Source: Nematostella vectensis (Eukaryota > Cnidaria > Anthozoa > Actiniaria > Edwardsiidae). From it: a stretch of DNA of 60,000 bases. The stretch's first letter is position 1. Each line of letters opens with the position of its first letter. The translations under genes were made by a program, and so were the position numbers. Of the stretch, positions 27,497 to 34,242 are shown piece by piece. The notes under the pieces were generated by a model that saw only the letters and a program-made list of their open reading frames with translations, ran no database searches and was not told where the DNA came from. The DNA lies in assembly GCF_932526225.1 (NCBI RefSeq), contig NC_064047.1:1118001-1178000 (forward strand), given 5' to 3'.

Positions 27497-28730
27497 ACAT
27501 GATTGCTCTCAAATTCGAGTTCATAACCTCCATCAACGCGTCGGCTACTACAAACATGTAGCAGGTGATGTTTCCCGTTCCTCCAACTTTTCGTTTCATT
27601 TCTAGTTTTACTCCGTCCCGCGTGTTGTTCAAGACCAGACCTCCTCCGTGAATGCTGTTATCTGGATGTGCCCTCAAGTCGACCCACAGAGCAAACTTGT
27701 TATTAGCGTAAAAATCCTTTTGCTTAACACCCTCTCTACCGAAACGTTTCTTTACCGACTCCCAGAGGTCCGGCGGTGTCATCCCCTTGGAGTAGAGACG
27801 GTTTGGCATGCCATCCACATTAATGTTGATCGATGTGATACTTGGATTGACAAACTTTTCGGAATCCCTTGCTCCTCCTGTGTAGCTCTCTGTGAACAGA
27901 CACAATATCCCTGTCATTGACCTCCTCGGCAGATTAATGTGCTCGTTTATGACACCATCATTAGGTTTGGAAATGGTGAACGTTTTGTGGAGAATGACGT
28001 TCTCGTAAAAGAATCCTCTACCAACCTGATAAGCCGACAACGCCTCACGAGCCAAGTATTCACTTGAGATGCAAGCATATTCCAACTCGAGGTTTGTGAT
28101 TGTGTACGTTGGAGTCTTGACCGTGTCAGCATAAACAACGACATCGGAAACTGGGGCTAGAGTAATTTCAAAGATTAGCGGATGAGGTAACGCCTTTGGA
28201 TAAAAGACTCCATGCTCGCCGAGAATAGGATGGTCGAGTGGAATGCAGTACTTGGTGTTGTGAACTGCTGCAAGAGCTACTTCCTTAGCATCTGATGTCG
28301 CTTTGTCACCTGCATTTGTCCTGAGCTTCCTCATGTTTTCAGAGGAGATACCTTGTTTTATTCTATCCTCACGATCTTCAGCTTGTAAGTATAAGTCGTG
28401 ATAGGTTTGGAAGAGATCGTATCTTTGAGTATCCTGTAGTGTTTCTCCACCGAAAAGAATCTTGAGCCTTGACACTAGGTTCCGACCAACGTTGTTGACG
28501 AGAGTATTATTCGCGTGTCCTGTGACGTTTAAGTCAAATAGTAAGGATACACTACCTGGAACAATCACTACATTTTCGGCAAGTTTAGGAATATTTATAT
28601 AGAGGGTTTCTCCAGGACTTGCCGATGAGGGATTGAATGTAATCCGATTCAGCGACGATTCCGCTTTCAGGCCGAAGGGTTCCCGTGGGATCCTGTTTGG
28701 GTTAATTTTTTCTGATATCGCTTGTGCCAT
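27492..28730 (-). CDS. Major capsid protein (double jelly-roll type)
   Basis: A 412-residue, beta-rich protein. It has the order of conserved blocks found in Polinton major capsid proteins: an N-terminal strand set with NTLVNNVGRNLVSRLKILFG, the YDLFQTYHDLYL helix, PLIFEITLAP, then SYTITNLELEYACI-like strands, INLPRRSMTGILCLF, INVDGMPNRLYS, FALWVDLR and a final CYMFVVADALMEVM. It is related to proteins annotated in animals as F54H12.2-like. Capsomers of this fold build the icosahedral shell with the penton-like protein. Both copies appear identical in protein but differ at some silent sites (e.g. Leu and Asp codons near 28100), indicating purifying selection. Confidence 0.85.
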   Translation of the reverse strand: MAQAISEKINPNRIPREPFGLKAESSLNRITFNPSSASPGETLYINIPKLAENVVIVPGSVSLLFDLNVTGHANNTLVNNVGRNLVSRLKILFGGETLQDTQRYDLFQTYHDLYLQAEDREDRIKQGISSENMRKLRTNAGDKATSDAKEVALAAVHNTKYCIPLDHPILGEHGVFYPKALPHPLIFEITLAPVSDVVVYADTVKTPTYTITNLELEYACISSEYLAREALSAYQVGRGFFYENVILHKTFTISKPNDGVINEHINLPRRSMTGILCLFTESYTGGARDSEKFVNPSITSININVDGMPNRLYSKGMTPPDLWESVKKRFGREGVKQKDFYANNKFALWVDLRAHPDNSIHGGGLVLNNTRDGVKLEMKRKVGGTGNITCYMFVVADALMEVMNSNLRAIMY

Positions 28731-28763
28731 CTTTTATTTTAAGAAAAGAGAGATAATCTTTAA
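28731..28763. promoter_or_regulatory. 33-bp divergent promoter between capsid and integrase
   Basis: Minus strand: TTTAAAGAT at 28764-28756, then 25 bases to the capsid ATG. Plus strand: TTTTAAGAA at 28737-28745, then 18 bases to the integrase ATG at 28764, matching the early spacing. The integrase start overlaps the capsid box, so the two directions may exclude each other. Confidence 0.65.
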
Positions 28764-29756
28764 ATGAGTAACGAAAGCAGGTTATCAAAAATATACTATT
28801 CCACCGATGGATACTGGAAAGGGTATTCAGCTATTTCTAAGTTAGCTAGTGTCGCTAAAGTCAGTGAAGCCGAGGCTAAGAGGTGGCTTGAAAAACAGGC
28901 GTTGTGGCAGATCTACCTCCCAGCCCCAAAGTATGTCCCCAGACCGCATTGGACTATGAATAAACCTAATCAGATTCACCAAGCCGATCTGTTGTTTATG
29001 CCCCACGATAACGTAGGCAGAAAAACCTACCGTTACGCGTTGGTCGTGATTGATATTGCCTCGAGATATAAAGATGCAGAAGCACTGACTACCAAGGATT
29101 CGAGTGGAATTGCTAAAGGGTTTGAAAAGATATACTCCAGAAAACTTAAATGGCCCCATACGGTGATTGTCGACCCGGGGACAGAATTTAGGGGAGAGGT
29201 AACGAAGATTATGAAAAAGAAGGGTGTCACCATCCAGCGAAGCGAAGCTGGGAACCATCGCGCACAGGCTTTTGTCGAACGCGCCAATAGAACACTGGCG
29301 GAGAGGTTGTTTTCTCATCAGTATGCTCAAGAAATGATTAGCGATGACCGGTCTAGAGTTTGGGTGAAACGATTGCCAGGTGTTTTGAAAACTCTGAATA
29401 GTCAACCCATAAGAATTACTGGCAAAGAGCCTGCAAAATCTATTGGTTTGAAAGAGGTTGATATTGACCCTCCAACGTATAAGCGGCCTGTTGGACTTGA
29501 TGAAGTTAGACTACCACCAGGGGTTAGAGTTAGATATCTATTAGCTCCTGGAGAAGAGGAAGGAGGTGAACGCAGACGAGCCACAGATCCTATTTGGAGT
29601 CTAAAAGTGTTTGATCTATCACGCAGTGTTGTTTCAGTTGGACAGCCTGTGTTGTACTACCTCTCCGAAGGCGCTCCAAGGAGGTCGTTCGTTAGGGAAG
29701 AACTTCAAGTCGTCCCTGAAGATACTGAGCCACCACCTAATAGCGTTCTGAAATGA
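28764..29756 (+). CDS. Retrovirus-like integrase (rve family)
   Basis: A 330-residue DDE integrase that joins element ends to target DNA. Asp 75 (HQADLLFM), Asp 137 (VIVDPGTEFRG) and Glu 172 (FVERANRTL) give the D,D-35-E signature. The N-terminal 60 residues hold a helical DNA-binding region but no obvious HHCC zinc finger. The C-terminal part (about 240-320) is beta-rich with PVLYYLSEGAPRRSFVREELQ, an SH3- or chromodomain-like tail. It sits beside the capsid gene and overlaps the polymerase gene tail to tail by 52 bases. The element 2 protein differs by three residues, with all catalytic residues intact. No reverse transcriptase is nearby, excluding a retrotransposon. Confidence 0.93.
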   Translation: MSNESRLSKIYYSTDGYWKGYSAISKLASVAKVSEAEAKRWLEKQALWQIYLPAPKYVPRPHWTMNKPNQIHQADLLFMPHDNVGRKTYRYALVVIDIASRYKDAEALTTKDSSGIAKGFEKIYSRKLKWPHTVIVDPGTEFRGEVTKIMKKKGVTIQRSEAGNHRAQAFVERANRTLAERLFSHQYAQEMISDDRSRVWVKRLPGVLKTLNSQPIRITGKEPAKSIGLKEVDIDPPTYKRPVGLDEVRLPPGVRVRYLLAPGEEEGGERRRATDPIWSLKVFDLSRSVVSVGQPVLYYLSEGAPRRSFVREELQVVPEDTEPPPNSVLK

Positions 29757-32700
29757 CCGTGAGCGAAGGTGTGAATACCATCATCACAGATGACCCGTTT
29801 ATCATCCTCATGAGATAGAGCGACCTTGTTCACCGTTTCAGTGTAAACATCATGCTTATGACTTCTGATGACATTCATAAGTCTCATCTGAGGTTTCTTA
29901 CCAAATAAGCAATCCTTGTAGTCATCGAAACCGATGCTCTTCTTGACGACTGCTCTCTTGACGCCCTTGCATTTCTTTTCTTCTTTACCTTCATCCATCT
30001 TGTACGAGTAAAGTTTGGCCCTCAGTCCTACAAATTCTGTGATTTGTTGGCCCCCAGCCTCATCTTTAAACATTCCGATGACTTTCTTGTTCACACCCAC
30101 CTCAATACCAGATGGGTGACCCTTCGGAAAGTTGCTGGTGTCGAACATGGACCTCACATCCCCGCTGATGTCCTTGTAAAAGTCTTTCGTCTCGATCTCA
30201 TACATCAGGCTGTCAGTATCAGTGAATAAGAGCTTTGCATCCTCACCGTACTTGGGCTTGACGAAGTTGTAGTGGAAATCGTACATGAGCGTCTTACTCA
30301 GGTCCAGAATGGACATGCCCAAGTAGACAGGCTTGTTGAAGATCAGCTTTGTCTTCTTCATGTGGATGGCGGCTAGATTCTCGCAAAAGATGGTGCGATG
30401 TTGATAGTTCGGCTTTGATATGAGCTTCTTGGCCTGCTTCTCGTCCGTCACCAACCGAATGTCCACCCTGTTCCTAATGTTCTCCATAGTCTTACCAAAG
30501 ACGGAGTTGTTCATTAACTTGAAAAAATCTTTCTCAAAATCGTTTGTCGCCTTGGCTCTCAGATCGGTGTTCAAGTCAATGTAGGGCTCCAGCCAAGCAG
30601 ACTCCTCAAAAGTGACACCCCTGTGAATCTTGGTGACTTTTAGCCCAAAACTCACATAAAGTCTCAGAGTCTCATGGTGGATAACGTACTTTGTCTTGTC
30701 GTTAAGGTTGGGGACCAACTTGTCCACATTGCCTAGCCCGATAGATTCCGGGGCTAGTGGGTAATCGTTGTGTAAGTCATGTAGGTGGTGAGGGTACTCC
30801 AAGTCAACCTCCAGAATGCATGGGCGGTCTCTCCAACCTGACAGCTCTTGGTCACCCATCCACCTGAAACCGTGAGTCGGTAAAGGGTTGCTCATCGCCC
30901 AGCCATACAAATTGTTAGCATCAAGGTAGGTGATATATTTTGTGGGTAGGTCAGGGTCATACTCCTTCATGTAGGGGTTATTTGCCTCCCCATGTCTGTT
31001 GCTTATCATGGAGACACCCCCACGGATGCCCTTCTCAATCATGAGCAACATGTCATAGTCCGTCAGAAGCTCTAGCCTCACCTTGGTGGTCTTCAACGCT
31101 GCATCCCAAGCCAACCCTGGCGCTGTGTAGTACCAAGCGGGGTCCAGACCGTAATTCTTGAGACAAACGTCCCTAAAGTTCTCGAAAACGTCAGCTAAAA
31201 GCAACACATCCGACTCTAGGTACAGATTGTGGTAATCCCTCATGGTCCCCATCCCGAAGACCTCCCACACTCTCCGCGCGTGCAGGTGATCCTCCTCCGA
31301 TACGTCGGTGTCGTTGAGTTTGGAGTGGAATGCCTCTCTCTGTGGGAGCTGTGTTGCGTCGAGCTTGCTAAAGCCGTCGAACCAGTCGTAAGGGAAAACA
31401 CCCTTCCTCAACAACAGCTGGAGCCCCTCCCCCTCATAGTACTTCGCCATGTTTTTGAAGCATTCCCTTGACATATTACCTACTAGACTGTCGAGACTGG
31501 CCGACATAAACCTGAAACTGTCGATAAATCTGATATCACGTTTAACATCAATCTTGTTGCCCTCCTTGTTCGTGAAACTGTCGACTACAATCTGTTTTGT
31601 GAAAGAAATATACTTTTCCTCGTTATTAGGTATACAGTTTATTTTACCTTCCGATGTACCAAGGTTCTTGATAAATAGATGGCTGTCGTACCCAGACAGA
31701 TTGTGAAAGATAACAGGAAAGAACTTTGGAATTTTGTGATCTAAGTTGCATGCGTTGTGAGCAGCACCTCTGTACTTCCCTGTAAGGTGGCAATGGTCCA
31801 AAACCTTGTCTTCCCCTAATCCACCCTCACAGATGTGGCAGTGAGTGGCGTCGTTATAGGCGATTTTGTCCTTCGGAGTCATTTTCACCTTCTTAGGGAA
31901 CCTGAACTTATCGTAAATTTTCTTAATGTCTGACTCCAAAGACTCTACGAAAAGCTGTGGGATATCTTCGTCTGGAGATTCAGCTGTGTATCGTACAAGC
32001 TCGGGTGGGGATATATCTCCGTCGAAACACTTGATGAGATAGCAGAAACCAGACGGTTTGTGCTTCTGGTATTGCTTAGTGAAGCTTTTACTCTCATCTG
32101 GGGAGCATGTGTCTATATTCTCTGTGAAGCTCTCAAAGTCGGCATAGACAACAAAGGGGACACGCATTTTTCTGTTGTAGTTTTTGAATTTAATGTGGGG
32201 TAGATTTCCATCCTTATCTATCTTAGGCATCTCTATTCCAACCGCTTCATGATTGCCGCAGCATTCAGAATGTTTTTCTAATGATTGTTTGCACCGAAAC
32301 GAGTTCAGACATCTACAGCATAAAAAACGAGTATGATGAAACTCATCAATTTGAGTAGATACTAATCTCATCATATTCTTTATCCAGCAGTAATGATTCG
32401 TCTCATCATCCGAGATGAGAAGTAAGTTGATTGCATTATCTGGATCCTTCTCACTGATTCTCAATGGATATATTTTGGTTTCGTATCCAAACACATTAAC
32501 CGTATACTGGTTCTGTTTCTCGAACTTGTCAATCTGTTTTAGTGAGACGGGGAACTCTATCCCTGACCAGTCGAATTTCTCAGAGTTCTCTATCATTTGT
32601 CTACTGAACCTTTGAGGATCTTTCTCCCTAGGATACACAGCAGAGGTTACTGCCCACTTGAAACATTCGTGATCATTCTCGTTCTTAACATTGATGATCG

Positions 32701-33613
32701 CCTTCTTAGACGCTAGTTTCGGCGGCAGCGGAATATAGGAAGACCCAGAAAGCGGTTCAAAGGGGTCTATGTTGATGTCAAAGTATTCCACTTGGTCAAA
32801 CTGCCATCCGGAGCCTTGCTTCTGGAACAGCTCAACTAATCCGAGTAAATAATTTGTCATCGTATCGAACAAATCAGAGAGATCAGTCGACTCTGTCACA
32901 ATCTCGGGCTTCTCTGTATGAAAATATCCCAGTTCTTCTTCGATCTGAGCTGTAGCCGGATCCTCTTTTATAAACCCGCAAGTAAAGATAAACTTCACTT
33001 TGATAGGCTTTTTTTGTCGACTGATGAGCTCTAAGACTTTCGGTTTGATTCTGGCGATGAATGTCTTGGGGTCGTAACCTCTCTGCCCGGCTATTCCGTG
33101 GGTTTTAAGATACCCCTTCAACGCCGTCTGTTGTTCCTTGGGTGTGAAGCGATCTTCCACATCCTCGTGTAGACGCTTAATCCTCTCCTTCAGACGTTCG
33201 ACCCGTTTATCTGCAGCCTCTTTGACGGTCTTTTTGATGGGCTCAGGGACATAAGATAGTATCCAATCCGCAAACTTGTCTAACTCGCTCTTGATCAAGT
33301 TGGCCGCCCTGTTTGCAAAATGCTTGAGTGATTGGACGCGGGAACTCCGTGGGGGTTGGGAGGGTTTTAGAATAGGGACATTAATCTCAGGTATCGGGCC
33401 GTCGAGAATACTCTCCGACGTGTTGGATGGGGTAATGCGGGGTGGTCGTGGTAGCCCTTTGACAAGTTTGGGTAAAGGAACCCGTCGGGGTGGTGGTGGT
33501 GGTGACGTGCTGGTCAGCGCCCCGACGAGCTCGTCTCTCCGCATCCAGTAATATCTTGGGATACCCCGCTCCTTGGCGAGGGCTTTCAGATCTTTCACCT
33601 TCAGGTTCTCCAT
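29705..33613 (-). CDS. Family B DNA polymerase, protein-primed type, with extra N-terminal domains
   Basis: 1302 residues from the ATG chosen by box spacing (1308 from the upstream ATG, used for numbering). Order: SAP-like leader (about 7-40), proline-rich linker, coiled helices (105-160), a Cys323/His413 region that could be an OTU-like cysteine protease, a zinc finger (438-458), exonuclease motif I (YADFE, 498-500), and an HNH/endonuclease VII-like Cys/His cluster (598-628: CHIC, DHCH, HNAC). Then exonuclease II (HNLSGYDSHLF), exonuclease III (YLESDVLLLADVF), motif A (DANNLYG, Asp904), motif B (NNSVFGK, 1041-1047) and motif C (TDTDS, 1137-1141). All catalytic residues are present. It replicates the linear element. 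The protease reading is inference. Confidence 0.93.
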   Translation of the reverse strand: MENLKVKDLKALAKERGIPRYYWMRRDELVGALTSTSPPPPPRRVPLPKLVKGLPRPPRITPSNTSESILDGPIPEINVPILKPSQPPRSSRVQSLKHFANRAANLIKSELDKFADWILSYVPEPIKKTVKEAADKRVERLKERIKRLHEDVEDRFTPKEQQTALKGYLKTHGIAGQRGYDPKTFIARIKPKVLELISRQKKPIKVKFIFTCGFIKEDPATAQIEEELGYFHTEKPEIVTESTDLSDLFDTMTNYLLGLVELFQKQGSGWQFDQVEYFDINIDPFEPLSGSSYIPLPPKLASKKAIINVKNENDHECFKWAVTSAVYPREKDPQRFSRQMIENSEKFDWSGIEFPVSLKQIDKFEKQNQYTVNVFGYETKIYPLRISEKDPDNAINLLLISDDETNHYCWIKNMMRLVSTQIDEFHHTRFLCCRCLNSFRCKQSLEKHSECCGNHEAVGIEMPKIDKDGNLPHIKFKNYNRKMRVPFVVYADFESFTENIDTCSPDESKSFTKQYQKHKPSGFCYLIKCFDGDISPPELVRYTAESPDEDIPQLFVESLESDIKKIYDKFRFPKKVKMTPKDKIAYNDATHCHICEGGLGEDKVLDHCHLTGKYRGAAHNACNLDHKIPKFFPVIFHNLSGYDSHLFIKNLGTSEGKINCIPNNEEKYISFTKQIVVDSFTNKEGNKIDVKRDIRFIDSFRFMSASLDSLVGNMSRECFKNMAKYYEGEGLQLLLRKGVFPYDWFDGFSKLDATQLPQREAFHSKLNDTDVSEEDHLHARRVWEVFGMGTMRDYHNLYLESDVLLLADVFENFRDVCLKNYGLDPAWYYTAPGLAWDAALKTTKVRLELLTDYDMLLMIEKGIRGGVSMISNRHGEANNPYMKEYDPDLPTKYITYLDANNLYGWAMSNPLPTHGFRWMGDQELSGWRDRPCILEVDLEYPHHLHDLHNDYPLAPESIGLGNVDKLVPNLNDKTKYVIHHETLRLYVSFGLKVTKIHRGVTFEESAWLEPYIDLNTDLRAKATNDFEKDFFKLMNNSVFGKTMENIRNRVDIRLVTDEKQAKKLISKPNYQHRTIFCENLAAIHMKKTKLIFNKPVYLGMSILDLSKTLMYDFHYNFVKPKYGEDAKLLFTDTDSLMYEIETKDFYKDISGDVRSMFDTSNFPKGHPSGIEVGVNKKVIGMFKDEAGGQQITEFVGLRAKLYSYKMDEGKEEKKCKGVKRAVVKKSIGFDDYKDCLFGKKPQMRLMNVIRSHKHDVYTETVNKVALSHEDDKRVICDDGIHTFAHGHFRTLLGGGSVSSGTT

Positions 33614-33631
33614 TTCTATCAAACCAGCCAT

Positions 33632-33640
33632 GTCTTTAAA
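33632..33640 (-). promoter_or_regulatory. Early-type box TTTAAAGAC for the polymerase gene
   Basis: AAGTGGTTTAAAGACATGG, with 18 bases from the box to the ATG at 33613. The in-frame ATG inside the box context (33631) is judged too close. Confidence 0.68.
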
Positions 33641-33677
33641 CCACTTTTCAAAAGCTTTTTTTTAGATGTGAAGCTTA

Positions 33678-33689
33678 GAGGCTAGCCTC
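33678..33689. repeat. Palindrome GAGGCTAGCCTC at the inner edge of the right end
   Basis: Perfect 12-bp palindrome of the dispersed family, also at 51207-51218 in element 2. Confidence 0.7.
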
Positions 33690-34237
33690 CCAGGCTCCCC
33701 CTAGGTGCGACACGTGACAAAGTGATTGACAGGTGGGCTTGGCTATCACGTGACAAAGTGATTGACAGGTTTTTGACAAAGTGATTGATAGGTTTTTTAC
33801 AAAGTGATTGACAGGTGGGCGTGGCTATCACGTGACAAAGTGATTGACAGGTTTTTTACAAAGTGATTGACAGGTGGGCTTGGCTATCACGTGACAAAGT
33901 GATTGACAGGTTTTTGACAAAGTGATTGATAGGTTTTTTACAAAGTGATTGACAGGTGGGCGTGGCTATCACGTGACAAAGTGATTGACAGGTTTTTTAC
34001 AAAGTGATTGACAGGTGGGCTTGGCTATCACGTGACAAAGTGATTGACAGGTGGGCTTGGCTATCACGTGACAAAGTGATTGACAGGTTGGCGTGGTCGT
34101 GCAAGAGATCTTTGGCAAACTCGCGCATGCGCAGGTCGCGAGGCTTGGCGGAGGTGTGCGGAGACTTTTGCGCCATTTTTGGAATGAAATTCGGGATGAT
34201 GAAAACTTTGCGCCAGCTGCGCCAAAACCCTACTACT
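33689..34237 (-). repeat. Right terminal inverted repeat of element 1, with 13 iterons
   Basis: Inverted counterpart of the left end: the same inner border (cccaggctccccctaggtgc), then 13 copies of ACAAAGTGATTGACAGGT (two series with gataggt variants), the nearly identical outer 145 bases, and the end CCCTACTACT. A higher-order unit of about 126 bases is itself repeated. The array is the only reason it is longer than the left end. Confidence 0.92.
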
Positions 34238-34242
34238 GTATC
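34238..34242. repeat. Target-site duplication, right copy (GTATC)
   Basis: Matches 17189-17193 exactly. Confidence 0.75.

Larger units (their letters stand above)
17194..34237. mobile_element. Complete Polinton/Maverick-type virus-like element (copy 1)
   Basis: A 17.04-kb element bounded by inverted repeats and a GTATC duplication. It encodes the Polinton hallmark set: protein-primed type DNA polymerase B, retrovirus-like integrase, A32-type packaging ATPase, double jelly-roll type major capsid protein and a penton-like protein. All 17 genes are intact. The left arm additionally carries TFIIB-like, ankyrin and zinc-repeat genes, an unusual cargo. Its base composition is visibly richer in GC than the flanks. 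A copy inverted relative to this one begins at 50826. Adenovirus-type protease is not recognised. It is best viewed as an endogenous, capsid-encoding DNA virus relative (Polinton or adintovirus sense) rather than a simple transposon. Confidence 0.93.

Noticed and set aside
28764-29756. Retrotransposon (Ty3-like) reading of the integrase
   Set aside because: No reverse transcriptase, RNase H or LTRs; the gene sits within a Polinton set with terminal inverted repeats.
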